From NCBI GenBank assembly GCA_007133195.1, contig SLNH01000439.1, positions 1 through 32,965 on the forward strand: a stretch of DNA of 32,965 nucleotides, in the 5' to 3' direction. How positions within the stretch are numbered: the first letter of the stretch is position 1; each line of letters begins with the position of its first letter. A program made the position numbers and the translations under genes. Under the pieces are notes generated by a model. It had not been told where the DNA came from, searched no databases, and saw nothing but the letters and a program-made list of their open reading frames with translations. The stretch comes from Nannocystineae bacterium (GTDB lineage Bacteria > Myxococcota_A > Polyangia > Haliangiales > Haliangiaceae). Of this stretch, positions 18,500 through 27,095 are shown piece after piece.

Positions 18500-19303
18500 T
18501 CAGCGCCCGCTCGATCGCCTTCGGCGCTGGCGGTCCCCGAATCGGGCGAAGCCCTTTAGCACCTTGAGCTCGGTGGAGGGCCACGGCCTGAGCGCGTGGG
18601 CCATGGCGGCGCGATGGCGCGGGTAGCTCATCACGAGCTTCGGGGTGTCCATGAGCTCACCGCACAGCTTGGCCACCTTCTCGGGCTTGAGCAGGCGGAA
18701 CGCGCTGAACATGAGCGCGGCGTTTTCATCCCCCTGGGCGCTGTGCGCCATATCCGTCTCGATGGCGTCGGGGCACAGCGCGCTCACGTGAATCGGGATG
18801 TGTGAGCGCTCGAGATCGCCCTGCAGCGAGGTGGAAAATCCGAGCACGGCGTGTTTGGACGCGCCGTAGACCGCGAGTCCTGGTGCGGGGAGCATCGACG
18901 ACAGCGACGCGATATTGATGATGTGGCCGCCGTCCGACGACTGCATGGCTTGGACGGCGGCGCGGCTTCCCCACATCACGCCGAGGACGTTGACCTCCAT
19001 CTGGATGCGCACATCCTCGTCATCGTGCTCCCAGGCCAGCCCGGTCCGCATGACGCCGGCGTTGTTGACCCAGAGCTTGAGGTCGCCTCGCTGACCCGCC
19101 TCGCGCGCGATCTCGTGATGGGACGCTGGGTCGCGGACATCTTGTTTTACCGACCACGCCCCGCGGCCGATTTCGCGCGCGGCCTGCGCGGCCGCCTCCT
19201 CGTCGATATCGGTGACGAGGACGGAATATCCCCGGTCCGCGGCCTCGCTCGCTATGAGGCGGCCGAGTCCTCGGCCCGCTCCTGTGACGACAGCCGTTTT
19301 CAC
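18500..19303 (-). CDS. Short-chain dehydrogenase/reductase
   Basis: 267 residues from GTG 19303, chosen because AAGGG lies just upstream and VKTAVVTGAGRGLG is a typical SDR beginning; an in-frame ATG at 19345 would add 14 unlikely residues. It shows the cofactor loop TGAGRGLG (7-14), NNAG (80-83), a serine at about 133 and the catalytic YGASK (Y146, K150). The aspartate in VLVTDIDEE at the end of the second strand suggests NAD rather than NADP. It is a classical SDR; the substrate is unknown. It is followed closely upstream on the same strand by the SRPBCC-like gene, with which it may be co-transcribed. Confidence 0.9.
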   Translation of the reverse strand: MKTAVVTGAGRGLGRLIASEAADRGYSVLVTDIDEEAAAQAAREIGRGAWSVKQDVRDPASHHEIAREAGQRGDLKLWVNNAGVMRTGLAWEHDDEDVRIQMEVNVLGVMWGSRAAVQAMQSSDGGHIINIASLSSMLPAPGLAVYGASKHAVLGFSTSLQGDLERSHIPIHVSALCPDAIETDMAHSAQGDENAALMFSAFRLLKPEKVAKLCGELMDTPKLVMSYPRHRAAMAHALRPWPSTELKVLKGFARFGDRQRRRRSSGR

Positions 19304-19381
19304 GGCCCTTACGATCGCGCGCCCGCCGCGCCATTGCAAGCCCACGGGGGGACGGCGCGCCGGTCACGCGACCCGAAGCCG

Positions 19382-20200
19382 CTACGCTTGCGCGGGAGGC
19401 GCGCCGTGTCCGGCGAAGAGGTCCTGGGCGAGCGACTCGAGGCCGGGCCGAAGCGCCGGGAGGCGAGCTGCGCTCTCGCCCCAGCACGAAAGCTGCGCCG
19501 CCGCGATCGAAGACCGCGAGCCGTCTGCGGGGCCGGCGGGAAACGTCCGCAGAGCGAGCGTAGCGTCGATCTCCCGGAGCCACACGAGGAGTTGAAATGG
19601 GGGCTCGGCGATCAGCACCTCGCCGCGGAGCACCTCGCCGCCGAGCACCACAGCAGGACGATCGCCGGGCGCCGGACGCTCGCTGAGCGCGAGACCGCCG
19701 GCGAGGGTGGCATAGGCGACGTCGGGGGGGGCGGAGGCCACGCCGACGGCCGCCGCGCACGCGCGCGCAGAGCCCCGGTAGTGCTCGAGGTAGAGGCGAA
19801 ATAGCGCGAGCGCCGCCTTCCACCCGGCTTCGGTGCCGGCGCGCTCGTCCTCGCCGCCGGGACCGTCGCGAAATCCCGCGTGCTCGACCTCGATCTCGCG
19901 GGTTCGTCCGCGATCCACGATGTGCACGCGCTGCGCCTGTGCCGGCCTCCCCGGCGGCTGGCCGGCGAGCCGCAAGGTGGTGGGGGGCGACGCCTCGACG
20001 ACGCGAAGTGGGATGGCTTGTCCCAAGCTGTCCCAGGCCAAGACGATCTCGTTACCTTGCGCGATCGCGCCGTCCACGCGCTCTGCATACCAGGACGACA
20101 GCGCGTCGCGCTGGGTCCACGCCTCCCAGCACGCTTGCGCCGTCGCGTCCACGACGATGCGCGCCCGAGCGACGCCTGCGCCGGCGGCGACCATCGCCAA
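19382..20200 (-). CDS. SRPBCC/AHSA1-like domain protein
   Basis: 272 residues. The first half fits an AHSA1-type START-like fold: ARIVVDATAQACWEAWTQ (about 13-30), SSWYAERVDG, IVLAWDSLGQ, PTTLRLAGQ, then a helix ending WKAALALFRLYLEHY. The second half, about 150-272, repeats the pattern more weakly (QLLVWLREIDATLALRTF), so the protein may be a tandem. Such folds bind hydrophobic ligands or act as Hsp90 co-chaperone-like proteins; no ligand can be named. The start is ATG 20200 or ATG 20194. It probably shares a transcript with the SDR gene 79 bases downstream. Confidence 0.75.
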   Translation of the reverse strand: MAMVAAGAGVARARIVVDATAQACWEAWTQRDALSSWYAERVDGAIAQGNEIVLAWDSLGQAIPLRVVEASPPTTLRLAGQPPGRPAQAQRVHIVDRGRTREIEVEHAGFRDGPGGEDERAGTEAGWKAALALFRLYLEHYRGSARACAAAVGVASAPPDVAYATLAGGLALSERPAPGDRPAVVLGGEVLRGEVLIAEPPFQLLVWLREIDATLALRTFPAGPADGSRSSIAAAQLSCWGESAARLPALRPGLESLAQDLFAGHGAPPAQA

Positions 20201-20273
20201 AGGTTAGCACGCCGACCTGCGCAAACGCCCGACGGCGAGCGCGCGGTATGCGCGCCGCCGGCTCGTCAAGCGA

Positions 20274-20819
20274 TCACCCGCGGCCGAGCAGGGCGCCCTT
20301 GAGGTCGGGGGTTACCGCGCCCGGACCGATGAAGCTCGCGAACAGCTTGCGCGCGAGCGCGCTGTCGGTCACGGAGACGATGGCGCGTCCGTTTTTGGAT
20401 AAAGACAGTGCGCCTCGGGGGTGATAGGTGAAAGCGAACACGTCCCCTTCGTCGGCGTCGGGAAGCGCGCTTAGGAACCGATCGCGCTGCGCGCCATCCG
20501 CGCCTGACGCGTCCGGCAGCGCGCTCGCGGCCACCTCGAGAAACTCGTCGCGCTCGACGGCCCGCTCGAAACGGAGGACCAGGCCGCGCGTCTGTTCCGA
20601 GTCGAGCAGCGCCTCGCCGTCCCGCGTCGTCCGCTCGACGTATAAGCCCGCCTCGAACACGTCCACATTGAACACCGTGGCCTCGTAGACCCCTGCGCCG
20701 TTCAGGTAAAGCGTCTCCTCGCCGACGGCGAGGGTGTCCGGAAGCGCGGTCGCGCCGGCGTACCCAGGCGCTGCCGCCATCCCGGCGATGAGGGAAACCA
20801 TCGAAATCCATTTCACCAC
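20274..20819 (-). CDS. Secreted chalcone isomerase-like protein
   Basis: About 181 residues if started at GTG 20819 (the adjacent GTG 20816 is equally possible); AGGAGG at 20826-20831 fixes this region, overriding the longer open frame to 20942. A signal peptide follows directly (VVKWISMVSLIAGMAAAPGYAG). The mature part fits the bacterial chalcone isomerase-like family: LYLNGAGVYEATVFNVDVFE, AGLYVER, LVLRFERAVERDEF and a late LFASFIGP. These bacterial proteins are periplasmic and mostly of unknown function; flavonoid isomerase activity should not be assumed. No metabolic partner is adjacent; the SRPBCC-like gene lies downstream on the same strand. Confidence 0.85.
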   Translation of the reverse strand: MVKWISMVSLIAGMAAAPGYAGATALPDTLAVGEETLYLNGAGVYEATVFNVDVFEAGLYVERTTRDGEALLDSEQTRGLVLRFERAVERDEFLEVAASALPDASGADGAQRDRFLSALPDADEGDVFAFTYHPRGALSLSKNGRAIVSVTDSALARKLFASFIGPGAVTPDLKGALLGRG

Positions 20820-21106
20820 GTAGGTCCTCCTGGCACGGCTTTTCGTCGTCGCGTTCGGTTTCGATCGCGAAGCCGGCTCGAGGTTGCCCGGGGCCCCGGC
20901 CTTGCGCACGTGCGGCGGGTTCGCTTTATGCGGCGGCCTCACGAAGCGTCTTGTCGGCTTTGGCGAGGGCCGCGGCTCGGCGCCTGGCGATGTCGCTACC
21001 CTGGCGAAGCCCCGGCGCGCGCCGCCGACACCGCGCAGGACACCCGCAGTGATAGGCTCGTAGCCGGGAGTGGCAGCGAGAAGGCCACACCGGGAGGGCG
21101 CCGCAC

Positions 21107-23134
21107 GTGAGCTGGATCGATGCCGCCATCGTCTTCGCGTTCATTCTCTACGCGGCGCACGCGGGGCTCAGATCGCGGGCCATCGCCGGCCAGAATCTCG
21201 AGGAGTACTTCCTCGCCGGCCGCAGCCTTCCAGGCTGGAAGGCCGGCTGCAGCATGGCCGCCACGCAGTTCGCCGCCGACACGCCGCTTCTCGTCACTGG
21301 CCTGGTCGCCACCGCGGGGATCTTCGCCGTGTGGCGACTTTGGATCTTCGGCGTCGCGTTTCTTTTGCTCGGTTTTTTGCTCGCGGCGTCATGGCGCCGC
21401 GCCCGCGTTCTCACCGACGCAGAACTCACCGAGCTCCGCTACGGCAGCCAGGCGGCGGCATGGCTACGCGGTGTCAAAGCGATCTACTTCGGCACCATTT
21501 TCAACTGTACCGTGTTGGCATGGGTGCTGCTCGCGGCCACGCGCATCGCGGAGCCGTTTTTGCTCTGGAACGAGTGGCTCCCCGCGTGGGCGTTCGAGCC
21601 CGTGCTGTCCCTGGTCACGGCCATCGGCTCGCCGATAAGCGCCGTTCCGGATCTGGGTGATCCCACGACGTGGCCGCCAGACGTCTGGGTGAGCTCCGCG
21701 AACAACGTCCTGTCCATCTTGGCGATCATCGCCGTCACCACGTTTTATTCCACGACCGGTGGCCTCCGCAGCGTGGTGCGGACCGACGTGGCGCAGCTCG
21801 CGCTCATGCTCCTCGCCACCCTTTTGTTCACCTGGCTCGTCGTTCAGCACGAGGCGGTCGGGGGGCTGCGCGCGCTGCCCGAGCGGCTAGGCGAGATGTT
21901 CCCGGCCTCCGACCCAGGGCCCGCGGGCATCAGTGCCGACCAGATCCTCTCGTTCGTGCCGTCCATGGCCAAGGACGTCACCCTCGCGCTCCTGCTCGTG
22001 TTGGCGATCCAGTGGATCGCGCAGATGAACGCCGACGGCACCGGTTATCTCGCGCAGCGCACGATGGCGTGCCGGAGCGATCGAGACGCCAAGCAGGCCG
22101 CCATCGTGTTCACCCTCGCGCAGATCGTCCTAAGGAGCCTGTTGTGGCTACCGCTCGTGCTCGGGCTCCTCATCGTGTTCGCCCCCGAGACACCTCAAGA
22201 GGCCGCCGCCGCCATCCGCGAGCGAACCTACGTCGACGGCATTCGCGATCTTCTGCCCGCCGGGGCCAAGGGCATCATGCTCGCGGCGATGCTCGCCGCG
22301 CTCGCATCGACCGTGGACACCCAGATCAACTGGGGGTCGTCGTACTGGACGAACGATTTGTTTCACCGCTTCATCTGCCGCGCGTGGCTGAAACGCGAGC
22401 CGAAGCCGCGCACGCTGGTGTGGGTCGCGCGCGCCGCGAACCCCTTCATCCTCGTGATCGCGCTCGTCATCATGACGCAGCTAAGCTCCATCGAGGCGGC
22501 TTGGCAGCTCGTGCTTTTGCTCGGCGCCGGCATGGGCGTGGTGCTCGTCTTGCGGTGGCTGTGGTGGCGCATCACCGCCTGGGGCGAGCTCGCGTCGATC
22601 GCCGCCTCCGCCGTCCTCGCGCCCGTCCTGCTGCTCGGAGTGCAAGATGTGACCGCGATTTCGGGCGTGGGGCTCGGCGGGGTGGAGATCCGGCACGGAG
22701 TCTCGTTTTTCGGCTTCGTGGAGGTCGGCGCCCGTGGCGCCGAGGAGTGGCGGCTCATCGTCATGGCCGCGTTATCCACGGCGGCGGGCGTCGGGGCGTC
22801 GCTCTTGTCGCGCGGCGAGGCGATGGAGGGGCTCGTGGCGTTTTACGAGCGCGCGCGGCCGCCGGGGTTTTGGGGGCCGGTCGCGGAGGCGGCCGGCGCC
22901 GACCCGCGCGCGGACCGTCGCCGTCTCTGGCGGGGCCTCGCGGGCGTGGTGGTGTGCTCCGTGTCCACGTTCGCGCTTCTCATCGGCCTCGGGTCGGCGC
23001 TCGTCGGCAGCCCGGCGCCCGCGTGGTTCCCGTGGCGGTCTGTGTGGAACGCGCTCATGATCGGGATCGGCGTCATCACCGTGCCGCTGTGGTGGAAGCT
23101 CGCGTTTTCGGGGCGCGATCGCCGCGCTGGCTAA
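21107..23134 (+). CDS. Sodium:solute symporter family protein
   Basis: 675 residues from GTG 21107, with GGGAGG about 10 bases upstream. It has the extended multi-helix profile of SSF transporters (a hydrophobic segment at residues 4-20 and about a dozen more), an early EEYFLAGRSLPGWKAG and the family-like motif GGLRSVVRTDVAQ (218-230). Sodium-coupled uptake of a small solute is expected; the ligand (sugar, amino acid, carboxylate or other) is not readable from the sequence. At 675 residues it is longer than the usual 450-550, with extra C-terminal helices (about 595-670). The gene is divergent from the chalcone isomerase-like gene. Confidence 0.93.
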   Translation: MSWIDAAIVFAFILYAAHAGLRSRAIAGQNLEEYFLAGRSLPGWKAGCSMAATQFAADTPLLVTGLVATAGIFAVWRLWIFGVAFLLLGFLLAASWRRARVLTDAELTELRYGSQAAAWLRGVKAIYFGTIFNCTVLAWVLLAATRIAEPFLLWNEWLPAWAFEPVLSLVTAIGSPISAVPDLGDPTTWPPDVWVSSANNVLSILAIIAVTTFYSTTGGLRSVVRTDVAQLALMLLATLLFTWLVVQHEAVGGLRALPERLGEMFPASDPGPAGISADQILSFVPSMAKDVTLALLLVLAIQWIAQMNADGTGYLAQRTMACRSDRDAKQAAIVFTLAQIVLRSLLWLPLVLGLLIVFAPETPQEAAAAIRERTYVDGIRDLLPAGAKGIMLAAMLAALASTVDTQINWGSSYWTNDLFHRFICRAWLKREPKPRTLVWVARAANPFILVIALVIMTQLSSIEAAWQLVLLLGAGMGVVLVLRWLWWRITAWGELASIAASAVLAPVLLLGVQDVTAISGVGLGGVEIRHGVSFFGFVEVGARGAEEWRLIVMAALSTAAGVGASLLSRGEAMEGLVAFYERARPPGFWGPVAEAAGADPRADRRRLWRGLAGVVVCSVSTFALLIGLGSALVGSPAPAWFPWRSVWNALMIGIGVITVPLWWKLAFSGRDRRAG

Positions 23135-23172
23135 CGCGGTCGCCGCGGCATCGGCTGCGCTGTCTCTGGCGG

Positions 23173-23487
23173 TCACCCCCGCGGGCGCGAGCGGCGCTGC
23201 CGAAGGCGGCGAACGAGGCCGTATACGAGGATGCCGAGGCCGAGGGCGAACAGGCCTCGCGCGAGCCACGTCACGACAGTGAGGGCCTGCGCCGACGCGA
23301 AGGAGACTTCTCGCGCGACGGCGTACTCCCCGACCTGCGCCAGGGTCATGAGCAAAAACGCGACGGCGAGGATCGCCTGTCGCGCTCCGCTCTCGCCGCG
23401 GCGGCGCCTTCGGACACCGAGCGCACCGAACACCGCGGCGTGCACCAAGAATACGAGGGAAAGCGCGATCGGCAACAGCCCGTCCAT
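23173..23487 (-). CDS. Small integral membrane protein, unknown function
   Basis: About 104 residues. Three hydrophobic helices are visible: ALSLVFLVHAAVFGALGV, ILAVAFLLMTLAQVGEY and LTVVTWLARGLFALGLGILV, separated by short basic loops, ending in an Arg-rich tail. The start is ATG 23487 or the adjacent GTG 23490. No family is recognised. It converges on the symporter gene (38 bp between stops). Basic residues between helices 1 and 2 and at the C-terminus suggest those parts are cytoplasmic. Confidence 0.7.
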   Translation of the reverse strand: MDGLLPIALSLVFLVHAAVFGALGVRRRRRGESGARQAILAVAFLLMTLAQVGEYAVAREVSFASAQALTVVTWLARGLFALGLGILVYGLVRRLRQRRSRPRG

Positions 23488-23490
23488 CAC

Positions 23491-23803
23491 TGGAAAAAAG
23501 CTTTCCTGCGCGCCGGGATCAAGCTCGCCCGCGCACGGATGTGCCCCGGTTTCGGGGCGGGCGCGCGGGGAAGACGCCGGCGTAGCGGACGTGATGCGCT
23601 TGCGCGTCGGCGAGCTGCGCCCATCGAGTGCTCGCCTGCTCGCCGCTCGTCCGACTGCAAGGTGGTGCTCAGTATACGCAATTGCGGCGCGCGGTCGCGC
23701 TGCCCCAGGTCCGGCAGACCTGATCGGTAGTCGATAGCGCCGTTGGAGGGCAGCCCCCGGGGGCAGCTTTGGGCGCGGCTGAGGCCCCGCGCGGCGGCTG
23801 AGG
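23491..23803. other. Gap of about 310 bases without a convincing gene
   Basis: Open frames here are short, Arg/Ala/Pro-rich and overlap both neighbours, so I do not call a gene. The stretch contains a 12-bp GC palindrome, GCCCCCGGGGGC (23753-23764), in the region after the HNH stop. It may hold the promoter of the small membrane protein gene. Confidence 0.6.
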
Positions 23804-24982
23804 TCAGCCGCAAATTCGCAGCCGGGGGACCAGGTAGGCCCGGGCGGGCTCGCGGGCGCCGGATCGGCCGGGCCCCTTACCTTCGCGGGACATGTTCATG
23901 AACGCCTCGCCATAGTCGAGCACGGCCTGATACTGGTTATGGGCGCGACAGCGAAGCTCGAGACGTTCGGGATCGTGATCGGCGCCGCGCGCCCAGTTGT
24001 CGATGTGGTGAAACTCGATCGCGCCTTTGCAGGTGCACCGGCGCCCCGCGGCGTCGCGAAATGCGCACCTGCCACCGTCGCGCGACCATACCTCGCGCCT
24101 CACCTTGGCGGGGATGTGGCGCGATCGCGGGCTGCCTGCGCGCGAGCCCTCACCGCTGGCGATCTCGGAAGATTTTCGCGGTCCTTCGGTGACCGCCGCC
24201 TTGCGGGCAAGGGAGCGCTCGAGCAGCAGAGCGAGCGCCCGGCTGACGATGGTCGCGGGGTCGCGATCGGGAATCTGGTGACTGTGCAGATTTTGAAGCT
24301 GCTCAAGGTCGCTATGGGTCTTTTCGTCGATCGTGATGCGAAGCTCGTAACGGCGCGGCGCGAGCGGCGTAACCGGCCGGTGTTTCGGCCGCTCGGGTGC
24401 GGCGGGCTCGTTTGGGCCAGGCGACGGCGCGGCTGCGGGCGCTTCGCCGCCTGGCGATGGCTCGGCCGACACCCCGAGAGAGGGCTCGGGCGCCGGCGCC
24501 GGTGCCGGCGAGGGCGCCAACGGCGGGGTGTCGACCCGCTGCGGGACCACCCGCACCCTCGAGGCGACGTCGGGTCTCGGCACAAGCTCGGCCACGAGCT
24601 TTTCGATAGCTCGCACCGGCTGATGCTTTGCGCGCTCCAAGAGATCGAGATAGTTCGTCTCGCGAAGGTGGGGGGCAAGCAGGGTGAGCCCCTTGAGGTG
24701 AAGCTCACCTCGCTCGACCATCTCGAAGATCACGGGATAGCGCCGCGCGGCCCGTGCCGCGTGGATTCGCTTGTACGCCGCCCCGTCAGAGAGGCCAAGC
24801 CGTTCGACGCAGTAGCGATGCATCGACGAGCACGCCTGTCGCAAATAAAGGCGGCGCTTGTCCACCTCGGCGATATGCGCCAATAGCACCGCGGTGAGCG
24901 CGTGCTGTCGCTTCGCCAGCTCGTCCAGCCGGATGAGCAGTGCGTCGTCAGAGAGTGCACCGAGCTGAGTTTCTAGCTGCAT
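23804..24982 (-). CDS. DUF222-like HNH endonuclease domain protein
   Basis: 392 residues. The N-terminal helical region (about 1-135; LIRLDELAKRQHALTAVLLA) resembles the DUF222-type segment that often precedes HNH domains. A Pro/Ala-rich linker (about 152-200) and a second helical region (210-262) follow. The HNH nuclease is at about 293-352: RREVWSRDGGRCAF, cysteines C306, C316, C318 and C345, HH at 325-326 and HN at 348-349. It should be a metal-dependent nuclease. Such proteins are commonly present in many copies in actinobacterial and myxobacterial genomes, and their role (mobile element, defence or other) is unsettled. AGGG about 10 bases before ATG 24982 supports the start. No partner gene is present. 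Confidence 0.88.
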   Translation of the reverse strand: MQLETQLGALSDDALLIRLDELAKRQHALTAVLLAHIAEVDKRRLYLRQACSSMHRYCVERLGLSDGAAYKRIHAARAARRYPVIFEMVERGELHLKGLTLLAPHLRETNYLDLLERAKHQPVRAIEKLVAELVPRPDVASRVRVVPQRVDTPPLAPSPAPAPAPEPSLGVSAEPSPGGEAPAAAPSPGPNEPAAPERPKHRPVTPLAPRRYELRITIDEKTHSDLEQLQNLHSHQIPDRDPATIVSRALALLLERSLARKAAVTEGPRKSSEIASGEGSRAGSPRSRHIPAKVRREVWSRDGGRCAFRDAAGRRCTCKGAIEFHHIDNWARGADHDPERLELRCRAHNQYQAVLDYGEAFMNMSREGKGPGRSGAREPARAYLVPRLRICG

Positions 24983-25669
24983 AGACGGACCCTAACATGC
25001 GCGCTTTTCGGCCCTGTGCGCGCGCCTGTGTGCGGCGAAGGGTCAAGATTCCACTCCGATTCGCCCTCGGCTGGAGTTCGCAGGACACAGTGCCTTTGCG
25101 CGCGCTCTGTGCGCCGATAACGACGCTCTCTCGAAACGCGGCTTCTTGAGGCCGAAAACCTGTCAAGGGAAATCGCCCTGCGCTGCGTTTTTTCCTCACA
25201 GATAGCCGGCAGATGTTGCCGCCTGGCAATCGCGCCGCAGGAGAGCTGCGCCCGGCCGCGGCCACACCGCCGCTCGCGCCGCGGACCTCCGATAGAGCCT
25301 GAACCGGTCCGACGGGCGAGTCGCTGAAACCTTTTTTATTTCGTTAGAGTTGTCTCCGATGGCATCTTGTTCCGCGCTGAAACTGTGAAGCTAAGGATCT
25401 TTCGCATTCCGCAGCCCAGCCCCGAAAAACCCGGGGCCTCACCGTCCAAATGGGCACCCGCGTTGCCGCGCTCTTGACAACCGCAGCCAAAGCCGATCCC
25501 CAGAGTAGGCCGCGCCGACGACCCTACAAAGGCGAACATTTATGGGCGAGGATAAAGAGATGGTGGTTCGACTCCGAGCCGTCCCCAAGCGCCCGCTTCG
25601 CAGCTCGCCGCCGCCTTCCTCCAGGCTTTTTCGAAAGCGTATTCTTCGGAGACCGACGAGGTCTTGCTA
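24983..25669. other. Gene-free stretch of about 680 bases with low-GC patch
   Basis: No convincing coding frame. The stretch includes an unusually AT-rich patch around 25330-25350 (CTTTTTTATTTCGTTAG) and a 6-bp hairpin GCCCCG (25419-25424) / CGGGGC (25432-25437) whose loop reads as Ts on the minus strand. It separates the divergent HNH and lectin-like lipoprotein genes and should hold both promoters. A TTGACA-like hexamer at about 25474-25479 has no good partner -10 box. Confidence 0.6.
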
Positions 25670-26824
25670 ATGAAACGACACTTTACCTGCGCCCTCGCTG
25701 TCTCATTCTCGTTGGTTGGTGCGTGCAATGGTTCGGATTCCAGTCCCGACGCCGTCGCCGACGCGGAGGGCGGCGGGCAGCCGAACGGCAGCGACTTAGA
25801 CGCGTCGAGCCCCATCGATGGGGGCTCCGGTGCGACCTCACCAGACGCAGATTCCGAGGCGCATGCGAACTACGCCTTTTTGACGAGCTCGCTGCACACC
25901 GGCGATCTCGGAGGTGTCGAGGGTGCCGATGAGATCTGCAACAGCCGAGCGTCTGAGGCGGACCTCCCTGGCACCTACGTCGCCTTCTTGGCGACCGATG
26001 ATCAAACGGCGCTCGAGCGCCTCGACGGGGCGCGAGGATGGATGCGGACGGACGGAAGGCCTCTCGCCGATCGTGTAGAGGATCTGGCGGTCGGCAGGGT
26101 CTTCCATCCGCTTAACGTCTTTGAAACTGGCGAGTCCGTCGGCCTTCCTTCGCCCTCGGACTACAACATCGTTTGGACAGGGATCGACGGTGCCGCCGAG
26201 ACATCACCATCGCGCTGTCAGGACTGGGACTCGGCTGACGCCTCCGAAAGCGGACAGACAGGAGAGAGCCGCGCGGGAGCAACCACCTTCATGACCTCAT
26301 TCGCGCGAGCCTGCGCGTCGCCCCGCCCGATCTACTGCTTTGGCACCGGTGAGGAGGCGCGCGTTGAGCCAGAGGCGACCGGTCGATTGGCTTTTGTCAC
26401 ACGCGACGTCGTCCGGGGCGACGCGGGACGCTCCGAATTCGACGACGTCTGTCAGAGTGAGGCGGACCGAGCGGGGCACGATGGGTCCTTTTTGGCGGCG
26501 GTGGACATGAGCGACTCGCCAGCAGCCGACCGGTTTTCGCTCTCGGGCGAGACCTGGGTTCGACCGGACGGTGCCAAGGTTTTCGCAGACGCCGCAGACC
26601 TTGAGGAGTTTAGGCCGATCACGCCGATAGCCGTGACCGCGGATGGAGAAGATCATCTGATCGAGTCGGTCTGGACCGGTGAGAACGAAAATTGCGACGA
26701 TTGGGAAAACGCCGAGGCCGGTGGCACTTCGGGTCGAAGTGATTTCTCTGGGCATGTTGGGCGCTCCGAGGGAGTGGCCGGGGACTGTTCGTCGGCTCAC
26801 CGGCTTTACTGCTTCGAATTTTAG
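25670..26824 (+). CDS. Lipoprotein with two tandem lectin-like (DUF1554-type) domains
   Basis: 384 residues from ATG 25670; an in-frame TTG six bases earlier is possible. The signal peptide ends in a lipobox with C19 (SLVGAC), followed by a Ser/Asp/Gly-rich linker (about 20-65), so this is an envelope-anchored lipoprotein. Two homologous domains follow (about 66-226 and 239-384). Each begins with an AF(L/V)T strand, has an ICNS/VCQS cysteine, GWMRTDG/TWVRPDG, a VWTG core and ends in a YCF motif (PIYCFGT and RLYCFEF), with a cysteine in CQDW/CDDW. This pattern resembles DUF1554/C-type-lectin-like domains; ligand binding is inference. Codon use is less GC-biased than the neighbours. Its stop overlaps the stop of the convergent GH15 remnant. 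Confidence 0.85.
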   Translation: MKRHFTCALAVSFSLVGACNGSDSSPDAVADAEGGGQPNGSDLDASSPIDGGSGATSPDADSEAHANYAFLTSSLHTGDLGGVEGADEICNSRASEADLPGTYVAFLATDDQTALERLDGARGWMRTDGRPLADRVEDLAVGRVFHPLNVFETGESVGLPSPSDYNIVWTGIDGAAETSPSRCQDWDSADASESGQTGESRAGATTFMTSFARACASPRPIYCFGTGEEARVEPEATGRLAFVTRDVVRGDAGRSEFDDVCQSEADRAGHDGSFLAAVDMSDSPAADRFSLSGETWVRPDGAKVFADAADLEEFRPITPIAVTADGEDHLIESVWTGENENCDDWENAEAGGTSGRSDFSGHVGRSEGVAGDCSSAHRLYCFEF

Positions 26825-27021
26825 GCCGCGTTTTCGTGGCGCTCCACCCGGTACTTCGGCGCGACTTGGAAACATCCCCCGCGCTCCTCGTCCAGCACCC
26901 GAGCGATCACCGAGGTCGAGTCGAAGCGGGGGAAGTAGGCCCGGTCGATGGACCCGTCTTTGCCCATGCGCGCCACGGAGTGGCAGTCTCCGATCAGGGC
27001 GTAGTCGCCGATTCGATTCAT
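26821..27021 (-). pseudogene. GH15 glucoamylase/trehalase N-terminal remnant
   Basis: 66 residues that match the very start of bacterial GH15 enzymes (IGDYALIGDCHS, then DGSID, FPRFDS, RVLDEERGGCFQVAP), then a stop. Intact proteins are around 600 residues, so more than 85% of the gene is absent. The usual DGSIDW is DGSIDR here, as in a decaying copy. No continuation is seen in any frame; the next DNA is the convergent lipoprotein, whose TAG (26822-26824) overlaps this TAA (complement of 26821-26823). The ATG at 27021 matches the normal GH15 beginning. It is best read as a deletion remnant rather than a functional small protein. Confidence 0.85.
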
Positions 27022-27095
27022 GCGCCCCAGCTACACGATCTCCGCGCGCCGGCCGGGTGTTCGCGTGGGCGCTCCGGGTCAGCGGAGCCGGCCGA

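Noticed and set aside
21670-23730. 686-residue Arg-rich plus-strand frame
   Set aside because: Out-of-frame shadow of the symporter gene, extending into the small membrane protein gene.
23753-23764. GC palindrome GCCCCCGGGGGC
   Set aside because: Simple high-GC palindrome without T-tract or conserved context; not called as a terminator.
23487-23813. 108-residue minus-strand frame between the HNH and small membrane protein genes
   Set aside because: Overlaps the ends of both neighbours, Arg/Ala-rich, no motif or ribosome site.
25562-25580. TTCGACT resembling a tRNA T-loop
   Set aside because: Flanking bases do not form a five-pair T-stem and no acceptor stem or anticodon arm was found.
25542-25670. 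42-codon ORF whose TAA overlaps the lipoprotein ATG
   Set aside because: Arg/Pro/Ser-rich, no ribosome site, no recognisable sequence; overlap is probably chance.
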